Positions 25,018 to 33,601 of a DNA stretch of 64,000 nt are shown here, piece by piece; position 1 is the stretch's first letter, and every line of letters begins with the position of its first letter. Made by a program: the position numbers and the translations under genes. Origin of the DNA: Streptomyces sp. NBC_01244. Lineage in GTDB: Bacteria; Actinomycetota; Actinomycetes; Streptomycetales; Streptomycetaceae. Below the pieces are notes generated by a model. The model was given only the letters and a program-made list of their open reading frames with translations, was not told where the DNA came from and made no database searches. Where the stretch lies: positions 1,550,001 through 1,614,000 of the forward strand of contig NZ_CP108488.1 in the NCBI RefSeq assembly GCF_035987325.1, given 5' to 3'.

Positions 25018-25763
25018 AGACGCTGTCCATTCACATCGGCGGCGGGCCGCTCCCAGACGCCGGCGATGGCCTCGGCCAGCTCCTTGACGTCGGTGAAGCC
25101 CGCGAACTTCGCAGTGGGACGCTCGGCGCGCATCGCGTCGTGCACCAATGCCTTGATCACCAGGATCGCAGCCGCGGCGCCCGGACCGTCCTCGCCACCC
25201 GCCTTGCGGAAGGAATCCGCCATCGCGAGCGTCCAGGCCTCGGCCGCGGCCTTGCCCGCGTTGTACGCGGCGTTGTTGGCGACCGGCTTGTGCGCACCGG
25301 ACTGGCTGACCAGGACGTAGCGCCCGCGGTCGCTGCGCAGCAGCCCGTCGTGGAAGGCGAGCGAGGTGTGCTGGACGGTGCGGATGAGGAGCTTCTCCAG
25401 GAAGGCCCAGTCCGCGAGGTCGGTGTCCGTGAAGGTGGTGCTGCCGCGCCAGCCGCCGACGAGGTGGACCAGGCCGTCGATGCGGCCGAACTCCTTCTCG
25501 GTCTGCTCGGCCCAGGCCTTGGTGGCGTCCAGGTCGAGCAGGTCGACGGTGTCACCGGTGATGGTGGCGCCGCCGTGGGCGTAGCGCGCGGCGTCCACCG
25601 CTTCGGCGAGCCGGGCCGCGTCGGCGTCGGAGGCGACGACCACGGCCCCCGCCTCGGCGAGGCGGAGCAGGGTGGCGCGGCCGGCGGGCCCGCCGGCCCC
25701 CGCCACTGCCACTACCGCCCCATGGAGCTTTCCGTTCCCGTTCCCGTTACCGGAGCCGTTCAT
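24996..25763 (-). CDS. SDR family NAD(P)-dependent oxidoreductase
   Basis: A 255-residue short-chain dehydrogenase. After a Gly/Asn-rich tag (NGSGNGNGNG) comes the nucleotide-binding VVAVAGAGGPAGRATL at about 17-32, a variant of TGxxxGxG, then the HLVGGW strand, catalytic Ser in VLVSQSGAH and YNAGK (YxxxK) near 165-175. ATG 25763 has AGGAGG nine bases upstream. It sits between DUF6421 and the threonine aldolase, all on the minus strand with tiny gaps or overlap. Substrate unknown. Confidence 0.85.
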   Translation of the reverse strand: MNGSGNGNGNGKLHGAVVAVAGAGGPAGRATLLRLAEAGAVVVASDADAARLAEAVDAARYAHGGATITGDTVDLLDLDATKAWAEQTEKEFGRIDGLVHLVGGWRGSTTFTDTDLADWAFLEKLLIRTVQHTSLAFHDGLLRSDRGRYVLVSQSGAHKPVANNAAYNAGKAAAEAWTLAMADSFRKAGGEDGPGAAAAILVIKALVHDAMRAERPTAKFAGFTDVKELAEAIAGVWERPAADVNGQRLWLTPQP

Positions 25764-25789
25764 CTGTGCAGCCTCCTGTGGGCGAGTGC

Positions 25790-27205
25790 TCACGCGGCGA
25801 CCCGCGCGGCGGTCTCGCGGTCCGCGGCGTTCCCTGCCGTGATGCCCTTGGTCGAGGCGATCACGCCCTTGAGCTTCTTGGCCAGGGCCTCATAGAACAT
25901 GCTCAGCGGAAACTCGTCCGGAAGCACGTCGTCCACGAGCTTGCGCGGCGGCTGCGTCAGGTCCAGGGCGTCGGGGCCCTTGGCCCACTTGGATCCCGGG
26001 TGGGGGGCGAGGTACTCGGCGACCAGGTCGTACGCCTTGAACCAGTGGACCAGCTTCGGGCGGTCGATGCCGGCCCGGTAGAGGTCCTCGATCTCGGCGC
26101 ACAGCTGGTTGGTGACCTGCGGGGCACGCATCCAGTCGATCTTCAGCTTGTTGTCCGTCCAGCGCACGACGTCGTGCTTGTGGAGGTACGCGAAGAGGAG
26201 CTGGCCGCCGAGGCCGTCGTAGTTGCGGTTGCGGTCGCCGGACACCGGGAAGCGGAACATCCGGTCGAAGAGGACGGCGTACTGCACGTCGCGGCCGTGT
26301 TCGTTGCCCTCGGACTCCAGCTTCACGGCCTCCTTGAAGGCGGTGAGGTCGCAGCGCAGCTCTTCCAGGCCGTACATCCAGAACGGCTGGCGCTGCTTGA
26401 TCATGAAGGGGTCGAACGGCAGGTCGCCGTGGCTGTGGGTGCGGTCGTGGACCATGTCCCACAGGACGAAGGCCTTCTCGCAGCGCTCCTGGTCCTCGAC
26501 CATCCGGGCGATGTCCTCGGGCAGCTCGATGCCCAGGATGTCGACGGCGGCCTCGGTGACCTTGCGGTAGCGGGCGGCCTCGCGGTCGCAGAAGATGCCG
26601 CCCCAGGTGAAGCGCTCGGGTGCCTCGCGGACCGCGATGGTCTCCGGGAAGAGCACGGCGGAGTGCGTGTCGTAGCCCGGGGTGAAGTCCTCGAAGGTGA
26701 TGCCGAGGAAGAGCGGGTTGTCGTACCGGGTGCGCTCCAGCTCGGAGAGCCACTCGGGCCACACCATCTTCAGCACGACGGCTTCGAGGTTGCGGTCCGG
26801 GTTGCCGTTCTGCGTGTACATCGGGAAGACCACGAGGTGCTGGAGCCCGTCGGCGCGCTCGGCGGCCGGGGCGAAGGCCAGCAGGGAGTCGAGGAAGTCG
26901 GGCACGCCGAAGCCGCCGTCGGACCACTTGCGCAGGTCGCCGATGAGGGCACGGTGGTACGCCTCACCGTGCGGCAGCAGCGGAGACAGGGCCTCGATGC
27001 CCTCGATCACGCGCTCGACCGCGGCCGGGGCCGCGATGCGGGCGTGGTGCCCCTCGCGCTCGAAGTCGATGGACCCGTCGGCGGACTGCCAGGGCCGGAT
27101 CTCCTCCACGGCGGCCTTGAGCTCGGGCCACGCCGGGTGGTCGACCACCCGTACACCAGCGGTTATCACGGCACCGCCGGTACCCGGCACAAGAGTTTCC
27201 GTCAT
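25790..27205 (-). CDS. DUF6421 family protein
   Basis: A 471-residue soluble protein typical of streptomycetes with no known function. Conserved-looking features are the His/Asp-rich LWDMVHDRTHSHGDLPFDPFM block near 278-298, the QRQPFWMYGLEELRCDL block near 301-317 and HKHDVVRWTDNKLKIDW near 365-381. The HDRTHSHGD cluster could bind a metal. ATG 27205 has GGAGGAAG five bases upstream. First gene of a three-gene operon with the SDR and the aldolase, read from TTGAGT-N18-TACCCT. Confidence 0.75.
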   Translation of the reverse strand: MTETLVPGTGGAVITAGVRVVDHPAWPELKAAVEEIRPWQSADGSIDFEREGHHARIAAPAAVERVIEGIEALSPLLPHGEAYHRALIGDLRKWSDGGFGVPDFLDSLLAFAPAAERADGLQHLVVFPMYTQNGNPDRNLEAVVLKMVWPEWLSELERTRYDNPLFLGITFEDFTPGYDTHSAVLFPETIAVREAPERFTWGGIFCDREAARYRKVTEAAVDILGIELPEDIARMVEDQERCEKAFVLWDMVHDRTHSHGDLPFDPFMIKQRQPFWMYGLEELRCDLTAFKEAVKLESEGNEHGRDVQYAVLFDRMFRFPVSGDRNRNYDGLGGQLLFAYLHKHDVVRWTDNKLKIDWMRAPQVTNQLCAEIEDLYRAGIDRPKLVHWFKAYDLVAEYLAPHPGSKWAKGPDALDLTQPPRKLVDDVLPDEFPLSMFYEALAKKLKGVIASTKGITAGNAADRETAARVAA

Positions 27206-27240
27206 GTCACTTCCTCCACAGGAGAACCTCACGTCGCGAC

Positions 27241-27270
27241 AGGGTAGGCATGTGAGGCTCTCTTACTCAA
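27241..27270 (-). promoter_or_regulatory. Promoter of the DUF6421 operon
   Basis: On the minus strand TTGAGT (27270-27265) and TACCCT (27246-27241) are spaced by 18 bases, giving a leader of about 30 bases before the strong ribosome binding site of the DUF6421 gene. Confidence 0.5.
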
Positions 27271-27334
27271 GAGGAGATCCGGGAAAATATCCTGCGTCAC
27301 CCCCGGTTTCACCGGAAGTCTTCCCGTTCTTATG

Positions 27335-27676
27335 CGTGGAGTCGATGACTTCGCCCAGACGCGCCAAGGCCTGACGGGCCTCGGGGAGCACTCGGGCCGG
27401 GGCCGAGGAACCCGTGGAACATTCCGGGGCGGGAGTCCAGGGCCGAACGGACCCCGGCCCCGAGCAGCTGGCGGTGCACGCCTCCCACTCGTCCCGCAGC
27501 GGATCGCAGCCGGCGACCACCACGTACCCGGGCGGCAGCCCTCTCGGGTCCGCGACGAGCGGGGAGGCCGACGGATGGCCGCCGACGCCGCCGCGGAGAC
27601 CTGGACGGCGCCGGAGCCCCGGCGGAGCGCCCGCACGGTGGCGCCGTAGCCGTCGAGGTCACCCAGGACCCATCCG
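27335..27676 (-). pseudogene. Decayed C-terminal fragment of an alpha/beta hydrolase (HSL-type esterase)
   Basis: Reading the minus strand, family-like pieces occur in succession but in three different frames: GYGATVRALRRGSGA with VSAAASAA, then VVVAGCDPLRDEWEA (the family's Asp-containing block), then RPGMFHGFLGPGP (the catalytic-His block), then VLPEARQALARLGEVIDS. An intact esterase would have these in one frame. At least three frame changes and loss of the N-terminal half with the GDSAGG nucleophile show a pseudogene. It fills most of the 474-base gap between the DUF6421 and LLM genes. Confidence 0.65.
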
Positions 27677-27679
27677 CCC

Positions 27680-28807
27680 CTAAGCCCGCTGGTTCGCGAA
27701 GTGCGGGATGACCTTCTCGCCCCACTGCCGCAGGGTCTCCAGGCAGGCCTCCTGCGGCACGGTCCCCATCTGGATCAGGCACATGATCTCGTCGGCCCCC
27801 GCCTCCCGCAGCCGCTCCACGTACGCGATCGCCTCGTCCGCGCTCCCGTAGGCGTGGTCCGCGTTGAAGGTGGCCGTGGCGGTGGGCCGTACCGGGATGT
27901 CCTGCTCGTGCAGCCGGGCCACCACCTGCTCGGCTGCCCTGCGCATCTCCGCCCCCTCGTCGGCACCCTCGACCACCGCCTCGTCCGGCACCCCCGCCCC
28001 GCCGTACCAGTGGCCGATGGACTGCGCGAAGAACCGCTGCCCCCGGATCCCGATCCGGCGCGCCTCCTCGGGGTCGTCGAGCACGATCGTCGGACAGAGC
28101 ACCGAGAAGTGGTCGTTGACCGCCGTGGAGACGAAGCGGCCGCCGTCCCGGCCGGCGATCGCGGCGTCGTAGACGGAGCGCATCCCCGCGATGGACTCCG
28201 GCCCGGCGAATCCCATCACCAGCGCCCCGACGCCCAGCTCCGCGGCCTGCACCAGGGTCTCGGACCGGCTGCACGCGAGGAACAGCGGCGGGTGGGGCCG
28301 CTGGCTCGGCCGCGGCAGGATCGGGTGCGGATCGATGTCGATGAGCTCCCCGTGGTACTCCAGCTCGTCCTCCTGCCAGGCCTTCCCGATGATCCGCAGC
28401 GCTTCCTCCACCTCCGCCGTGGTGCGGTCCTTGTCCACACCGCACAGCGAGGTCTCCTGCACGGTCCCGCCCCGCCCGGCCCCGAGGTCGACCCGCCCGC
28501 CGGACAGCAGGTCGAGCATCGCGGCCCGCTCGGCGACGCGGACGGGGTGGTTGAAGGCGAAGGGCATGCACACGACTCCGTGCCCGATGCGTATGGTGTT
28601 CGTCCGGGCAGCGACGAAGCTCAGAAAGATTTCCGGGGCGGACATGTGGGCGTACCACTTCAGGGAGTGGTGCTCGACGGCCCAGATCCGGTCGAATCCC
28701 ATCTCTTCGGCGAGCACCGCCTGCTCCACGCAGTCACGGATGACCTGGTGCTCGCGCTCCACGGTCGGGTCGGCCAGCTGTGCCTCGAAGATGACGGAGA
28801 ACTTCAC
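27680..28807 (-). CDS. LLM class flavin-dependent oxidoreductase (luciferase-like)
   Basis: A 375-residue bacterial-luciferase-family monooxygenase using FMN or F420. Motifs are AEEMGFDRIWAVEHHS (about 33-48), the IGHGVVCMPFAFNHPVRVAERAAMLDLLSGGRVDLGAGRG block (about 74-113), split in family alignments into strand beta-3 and the phosphate loop, and PPLFLACSR. GTG 28807 follows GGAGG by five bases. The divergent PadR gene begins 50 bases away and probably regulates it. Substrate unknown. Confidence 0.85.
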   Translation of the reverse strand: MKFSVIFEAQLADPTVEREHQVIRDCVEQAVLAEEMGFDRIWAVEHHSLKWYAHMSAPEIFLSFVAARTNTIRIGHGVVCMPFAFNHPVRVAERAAMLDLLSGGRVDLGAGRGGTVQETSLCGVDKDRTTAEVEEALRIIGKAWQEDELEYHGELIDIDPHPILPRPSQRPHPPLFLACSRSETLVQAAELGVGALVMGFAGPESIAGMRSVYDAAIAGRDGGRFVSTAVNDHFSVLCPTIVLDDPEEARRIGIRGQRFFAQSIGHWYGGAGVPDEAVVEGADEGAEMRRAAEQVVARLHEQDIPVRPTATATFNADHAYGSADEAIAYVERLREAGADEIMCLIQMGTVPQEACLETLRQWGEKVIPHFANQRA

Positions 28808-28857
28808 TTATGCCTCCAGGGTTGCGTCCCGTACCCGGTCTCACTTCTATTCGAAAT

Positions 28858-29472
28858 ATGACTAGTAGTCAGACGTCGAAGAAGCAAGAGCTTCCGCCGA
28901 CCGCGTGGGCCGTTCTCGGCCTGCTCTCCTTCCCCGGGGAGCGGACCGGCTACGAGCTGAAGAAGTGGGCGGACTCCTCGCTGCGCTTCTTCTACTGGTC
29001 CCCCGCCATCAGTCAGATCTACGCCGAACTGCGCCGTCTGGAGGAACTGGGCTACGCGGCCTCCGTGCGCTCGGGGCCCGAAGAGGTGCGGGCCAAGCGC
29101 CGCTACGGCATCACCCCCGCGGGGCGCGAGGCCCTGGCCGGCTGGGCCTCCGACGTCGCCGAGGCGGGCCCCCCGGTGCTCAAGCACGGGTTGCTGCTGC
29201 GGGTCTGGCTGGGGCACCTGGCCGAGCCGGAGCGGCTGCGCGGCATGGTGACGGAGCATCTGGAGCGCACCACCGAGGAGTTGGCCGCCGTACGGGAGGC
29301 CATGGCGCACGCGGCGACCGAGCCGGAGTGGGCCTTCCCGGTGCTCGCCCTGCGCTGGAGCGAGCGCCAGCACCTGGCCGAACTGGAGCTGACAAGGGCC
29401 CTGCTGGCGGACCTGGAGGGCCTCGGCGCGCAGGAACGTCAAGTCGGCGGGGACGCGCCCACCCCCGGGTGA
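28858..29472 (+). CDS. PadR family transcriptional regulator
   Basis: A 204-residue repressor with the PadR winged helix at residues 14-95 (AVLGLLSFPGERTGYELKKW, FFYWSPAISQIYAELRRLEELGYA, RRYGITPAGREAL) and a C-terminal helical dimerisation domain. Divergent from the LLM oxidoreductase, its likely target. No ribosome binding site precedes ATG 28858; AT-rich TATTCGAAAT directly abuts it, so translation may start on a leaderless or near-leaderless mRNA. Confidence 0.85.
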   Translation: MTSSQTSKKQELPPTAWAVLGLLSFPGERTGYELKKWADSSLRFFYWSPAISQIYAELRRLEELGYAASVRSGPEEVRAKRRYGITPAGREALAGWASDVAEAGPPVLKHGLLLRVWLGHLAEPERLRGMVTEHLERTTEELAAVREAMAHAATEPEWAFPVLALRWSERQHLAELELTRALLADLEGLGAQERQVGGDAPTPG

Positions 29473-29663
29473 CCACGCGGGCCGCGCGCGGGGCTCCCCG
29501 GCCCCCGGCGAGCCCGTCGGGAGGCGGCCGGACGGCGTTGCGGAGGCCCCGCAAAGGCGGTTTCATCGCACGGGAGGCGCACTAGCATGCGTCCTCATAT
29601 CGCGCGCGGCCGGTCGGGACACCGCGACCGCGCGGGGCCGCCGTCGACGGAAGCGAGAGAACC

Positions 29664-30356
29664 TTGACTTTCCTCACCATCGGGCACCGCGGGGTCATGG
29701 GTGTCGAACCGGAGAACACCCTGCGGTCGTTCGTCCGCGCGGAACGGTCCGGCATGGACGTGGTCGCGCTGGACGTGCGGCTCAGCAAGGACGGCGCCCT
29801 CGTCGTCCTGCACGACGCCGAGGTGGACCGGACCACCGACGGTTCGGGAGCCGTGGCCGATCTGACGCTCGACGAACTGCGCGGGCTGGACGCCGGAGAC
29901 GGCGAGCACGTGCCGGTCCTGGACGAGGTCGTCGACGCGGTCCGCGCACCGCTGCGGATCCAGGTCCACGACCTCGCCGCCGTCGGGACCTTCGCGGAGC
30001 TGCTGCTGCGCCGCGATCTGACCGGCCGGGTGGAAGTGGCCTCGTTCCACGACGAGGTGCTCGTCGAGGCGGCTCGCCTGGTGCCGGGCGTGCGGACCGT
30101 CCTCTACGCGAACCAGACCCGGGCCGATGCCGGGGAGGTCGTCGCCCGGGCCGCCCTGGCGGGCGCGGAGACGGTTGCCCTGAACATCGGCCACCTCACC
30201 CTGCACACCGTGGAGTCGGCACACGAGGCGGGACTGCGCGTGACGGGGTGGACGGTCAACACGCTGGAGCGGCTGCGGCTGGCGCGGGCCCTCGAACTCG
30301 ACGGCGTGCTCACCGATTTCCCGGAGATCCGCTCCACGGGACGCTTCACCGCCTGA
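29664..30356 (+). CDS. Glycerophosphodiester phosphodiesterase
   Basis: A 230-residue GDPD TIM-barrel enzyme that releases glycerol-3-phosphate from lipid head-group diesters. Catalytic signatures are IGHRGVMGVEPENTLRSF (residues 6-23), ALDVRLSKDGALVVLHDAEVDRTT (about 35-58, with the HD pair) and GWTVNTLERL near the C-terminus. The start is TTG at 29664 with GAGAG just upstream, an uncommon but used start codon. It has no signal peptide, so it acts in the cytoplasm. The 190 bases before it show no clear feature. Confidence 0.85.
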   Translation: MTFLTIGHRGVMGVEPENTLRSFVRAERSGMDVVALDVRLSKDGALVVLHDAEVDRTTDGSGAVADLTLDELRGLDAGDGEHVPVLDEVVDAVRAPLRIQVHDLAAVGTFAELLLRRDLTGRVEVASFHDEVLVEAARLVPGVRTVLYANQTRADAGEVVARAALAGAETVALNIGHLTLHTVESAHEAGLRVTGWTVNTLERLRLARALELDGVLTDFPEIRSTGRFTA

Positions 30357-30476
30357 GGACCGCGCAAGGCGTTCCGCAGGCGGCGGACGGCGGGCAGACG
30401 GCCGGCCGGCCGGCCGGCACGCGGACGGCGGGGCGTCGGACGGCCCGCGGAGGGCCCACGGGCCCCGCCCCCGCGA

Positions 30477-31016
30477 CTACAGCGGCTTGACCAGCAGCTC
30501 GAAGGCCAGGTCGTCGCGGAGCGGGACGCCGAAGCGCTCGTCCCCGTAGGGGAAGGGGCTCATCTCGCCGGTGCGCTCGTAACCACGGCGCACGTAGAAG
30601 GCGATGAGCTCCTCCCGTACGTTGATCACGGTCATCCGCATCTCCTTGGCCGCCCACTGCTCGCGGGCGCGGCGTTCGGCCTCCGCCATGACCGCCTTGC
30701 CCAGGCCACCGCCCTGCTGTCCGGGGCGAACCGCGAACATGCCGAAGTACACGTGGTCACCCCGGTGTTCCAGGTGGCAGCAGGAGACGATCTCGCCGGC
30801 GCGCTCCACGACGAGGAGCATGCCCTCGGGGTGCCCGACGATCCGGGCCACGTCCGCGGCGTCGGTCCGCTGCCCGTCCAGGAAGTCCGCCTCGGTGGTC
30901 CAGCCCCCGCGGCTCGCGTCTCCCCGGTACGCCGATTCCACGAGCTCCACGAGCTCCGGGATGTCCGCCTCCACGGCACTGCGGTAGGTCAAGGCCCGGG
31001 GGGCGGCGCTCGGCAT
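30477..31016 (-). CDS. GNAT family N-acetyltransferase
   Basis: A 179-residue acetyl-CoA-dependent acetyltransferase. Motif A VRPGQQGGGLGKAVMAEAERRA lies at about residues 100-122 and carries the Q/RxxGxG/A pyrophosphate loop; motif B AFYVRRGYERTGE is near 150-162. ATG 31016 has GGAG six bases upstream. The acceptor substrate is unknown. The 120 bases between its stop and the GDPD stop hold short GGCC repeats (30400-30415) but no clear terminator. Confidence 0.85.
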   Translation of the reverse strand: MPSAAPRALTYRSAVEADIPELVELVESAYRGDASRGGWTTEADFLDGQRTDAADVARIVGHPEGMLLVVERAGEIVSCCHLEHRGDHVYFGMFAVRPGQQGGGLGKAVMAEAERRAREQWAAKEMRMTVINVREELIAFYVRRGYERTGEMSPFPYGDERFGVPLRDDLAFELLVKPL

Positions 31017-31151
31017 CGAGGGCTCCGTTCTGCGCGAGGTTCTGCGACGTGCTGCTTGCGGCGGTCCCGCAGAGCCTAACCTCGCCCGGCGTGATGGCCG
31101 TGTGAAGAGGGCATCTCTTCCGGTGAAGCCGACGAACCGGGAGGTTCCGCC

Positions 31152-31730
31152 GTGCACGGTCCCGCCACGTCCCTCTCCACCTCCGTCTCCGCCTGGCTCC
31201 TCGTCCTGCTCTGCGCGGTGAGCGGTGCGTACTGTCTGCGGCGCGCGGGCAGAGCCGGCGGCGGACCGGCGGCCGGGGAGGCGGCGATGGGGTTCGGCAT
31301 GGCCCTGATGGCGGTGCCGCTCCGGCTGGGCGGCGACTGGCAGGCGCCCGTGCTGGGCGCGGTCTTCTGCGGGGCGGCGCTGCACGCGCTGTGGCTGCTG
31401 CGCGGCGGACCGCACCACGCGCACCACCTGGTGGGCTCGCTGACCATGGTCTACATGGCGCTGGCCGCGGCTACCGGCGCGGGGACGGGGTCCTCCGACC
31501 ACGCCCACGGACAGGGCTCCGGACTGCCGCTGGTCACCGGCCTGCTGCTCGTCTACTACGCCGGGTACGTGGTGCTGGGCGGCGCCCGGCTGGTCACGGT
31601 CGGCGGGGCCGGCACGGACGGCACGGACGGCGCGGGCGGCCCCGGAACACCCGCCGGACCGGCGGAGGTGATCCGCGCCTGCCGACTGGCCATGGGAATG
31701 GGGATGTTCGCGATGCTGCTCACGATGTGA
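31152..31730 (+). CDS. DUF5134 family membrane protein
   Basis: A 192-residue integral membrane protein with about five hydrophobic helices, a His-rich loop GGPHHAHHLVGSL near residues 85-97 and another HAHGQG near 116-121; both could bind copper or another metal. DUF5134 proteins are streptomycete membrane proteins of unknown function. GTG 31152 has GGGAGG upstream. An inverted repeat GAAGAG/CTCTTC (31104-31120) lies 30 bases before it. Followed by an M56 peptidase gene. Confidence 0.7.
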   Translation: MHGPATSLSTSVSAWLLVLLCAVSGAYCLRRAGRAGGGPAAGEAAMGFGMALMAVPLRLGGDWQAPVLGAVFCGAALHALWLLRGGPHHAHHLVGSLTMVYMALAAATGAGTGSSDHAHGQGSGLPLVTGLLLVYYAGYVVLGGARLVTVGGAGTDGTDGAGGPGTPAGPAEVIRACRLAMGMGMFAMLLTM

Positions 31731-31820
31731 GGCCGCGGGCGGGCCGGGCAAACGTGTCCTGCATCACCCTTGGGCCCGGACCATACCCGCAGGTAGCCGC
31801 ACCCTCCTAGGCTGGGGCCC

Positions 31821-32759
31821 ATGATGGTCCCCGCCGTTCTCCTGCTGCTCGGCGCCCTGACCGCGGTGTTCGCGCCCCGCCTGCTGGCCCGGGCCCGATG
31901 GCCCGAGCGTGAACCCGTCGTGGCCCTGTGGACCTGGCAGTGCGTGGTGGGCGCCGTACTCCTGTGCCTCGCGCTGTCGATGCTGCTGAGCGCGGCCGCC
32001 GCCTGGCACGCCGTACGGGGCGGGCTGTTCGCCCCGGCTCCGCACGGCGTGGTCGACGCCTACGCGCTGGACGCCTCGGGCGGGCTCTGGGCCGCCGGCA
32101 CCGCCGTCGTACTGGCCGGCGGTGGGCTCTGGACCGGCGCGATGCTGGCCCGGGAGATCCTGCGGGCCCGCGCCCGGCGCCGCACGCAGGGCGCCGAACT
32201 GCTGCTGCGGGCGCCTCTGTTGCCCGGGGAACAGGCCTCGGAGGCGCGGCTCGTGGTCCTGGAGGGGCAGCGGCCGGACAGCTGGTGGCTGCCTGGTCCT
32301 GCCCCGCGGCTGGTGGTCACGACGGCGGCGCTGGGCCGGCTCAAGGGGAGCCAGCTGGACGCCGTACTGGCCCACGAGCAGGGGCACGCGGCGGCCCGGC
32401 ACGACTGGCTGCTGCACTGCTCGCGGGCCCTGTCCGGGGGGTTCCCGCAGGTCCCCGTCTTCGCCGCGTTCGAGGCGCAGATGCACCGGCTGGTGGAGCT
32501 GGCGGCCGACGACGTGGCCTCGCGGCGGTACGGGCGCCTGACCACCGCCCTGGCCCTGATCGGCCTGAACGAGGACCGCGGGGTCTTCGGCCCGTCCCCC
32601 GCGCCGGACGCGCACGTCCCCGAACGGGTCCGGCGGCTGCTCGCGGCCGCGCCCCGGCTGTCGGCCGTGCGCCGGATGCGGCTGACGGCCCTGGCGACGC
32701 TGGCTCCGGCGGTTCCGCTGCTGGTCGCGTTCGGACCGGGGCTGGGCGCGCTCGCCTGA
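31821..32759 (+). CDS. M56 family metallopeptidase (BlaR1/HtpX-like membrane protease)
   Basis: A 312-residue membrane protease with three N-terminal helices (about 3-20, 36-62, 88-110) and the zinc motif HEQGH at 185-189; the third ligand is probably the Glu in VELAADDVA about 38 residues later. A last hydrophobic helix ends the protein. M56 proteins in Streptomyces usually sit beside a BlaI/CopY repressor; none is adjacent here. ATG 31821 or 31824 starts it. Confidence 0.85.
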   Translation: MMVPAVLLLLGALTAVFAPRLLARARWPEREPVVALWTWQCVVGAVLLCLALSMLLSAAAAWHAVRGGLFAPAPHGVVDAYALDASGGLWAAGTAVVLAGGGLWTGAMLAREILRARARRRTQGAELLLRAPLLPGEQASEARLVVLEGQRPDSWWLPGPAPRLVVTTAALGRLKGSQLDAVLAHEQGHAAARHDWLLHCSRALSGGFPQVPVFAAFEAQMHRLVELAADDVASRRYGRLTTALALIGLNEDRGVFGPSPAPDAHVPERVRRLLAAAPRLSAVRRMRLTALATLAPAVPLLVAFGPGLGALA

Positions 32760-32832
32760 GGGCCGCCCTCCGGGGATCGCGGGGCAGCCGCCCTTACGGG
32801 GCGTCGGCGCCCCCGGATGCGAGGATCGGCGG

Positions 32833-33564
32833 ATGCGGAACGCCCACGTACGGTTGCCGACCCCACTGGCGTGCGCACTGATCGCCGCGGCGATCGCGTC
32901 GATCGTACTGACGGTCCTGGTGGCCACCGGCTGGGCTCCGCTGCTGTCCTTCGACGGCCGCATCGCGCGGACCCTGCACTCCTACGCCGTGTCCCACCCC
33001 GGGGTCACCCGGCTGGTGAGGGTGCTCAGCGACTGGGTCTGGGACCCGTGGACCATGCGGGCCCTGGCGAGTGCGGCCTGCCTGTGGCTGTGGTGGCGGG
33101 GCAGCGGCCGGTGCGCGCTGCGGATCGCCCTGGCCACCCTCGCGGCCTCGGCGGTGAGCCAGGGGCTGAAGGTCTGGGTGGGGCGGGAGCGGCCGGTATG
33201 GCCGGATCCGGTCGCCTCCGCGGACTACGCCGCCTACCCGTCGGGACACGCCCTGACGGCGACGGTGGTCTGCGGTCTGCTGGTGTGGCTGGTCGCGTGC
33301 CGGTCAGCGGGGCCGCACGCGCGCCCGTACGCCCGCCCGTTCACCCGGTCCGTCCCGGCCCTGGCACTGCTCCTGGCCTCGGTCTCGGTCCTCGGGGTCG
33401 GCTTCACCCGGATCTACCTCGGCGTCCACTGGTTCTCGGACGTCCTGGCGGGCTGGCTGCTGGGCGCCGTGCTCGTGGCGCTCACAGTGGCGGTCTCGGT
33501 CTCGGACGGTGCCTGCTCTGGGCGATCCCCCGTGTCGCCCAGAGCAGGCGGTCCGGCACGCTGA
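32833..33564 (+). CDS. Phosphatase PAP2 family membrane protein
   Basis: A 243-residue lipid phosphatase-like membrane protein with about six helices. The three PAP2 motifs are present: KVWVGRERP (about 116-124), YPSGHALTA (about 135-143) and RIYLGVHWFSDV (about 194-205). It is expected to dephosphorylate undecaprenyl pyrophosphate, phosphatidic acid or a related lipid on the outer face of the membrane. A perfect hairpin overlaps its 3' end. Confidence 0.9.
   Translation: MRNAHVRLPTPLACALIAAAIASIVLTVLVATGWAPLLSFDGRIARTLHSYAVSHPGVTRLVRVLSDWVWDPWTMRALASAACLWLWWRGSGRCALRIALATLAASAVSQGLKVWVGRERPVWPDPVASADYAAYPSGHALTATVVCGLLVWLVACRSAGPHARPYARPFTRSVPALALLLASVSVLGVGFTRIYLGVHWFSDVLAGWLLGAVLVALTVAVSVSDGACSGRSPVSPRAGGPAR
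33511..33549 (+). terminator. 15-bp hairpin within the 3' end of the PAP2 gene
   Basis: GCCTGCTCTGGGCGA (33511-33525) and its exact complement (33535-33549) flank nine bases. It ends 15 bases before the stop codon, so terminator and coding sequence overlap. Confidence 0.7.
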
Positions 33565-33565
33565 G

Positions 33566-33585
33566 TATACTGGCTCCGAACCAGT
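33566..33585 (+). promoter_or_regulatory. -10 box overlapped by a TetR operator
   Basis: TATACT (33566-33571) is a good -10 and overlaps the 17-bp palindrome ACTGG(C)TC-C-GA(A)CCAGT (33569-33585, one mismatched pair). It lies 17 bases before the TetR start, typical for autorepression. Confidence 0.65.
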
Positions 33586-33601
33586 CAACGCAGGAGCAAG
33601 C

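Noticed and set aside
30400..30415. GGCCGGCCGGCCGG tract as a terminator
   Set aside because: It is a simple alternating tract without the arm-loop-arm geometry of the other hairpins; no convincing hairpin separates the GDPD and GNAT genes.
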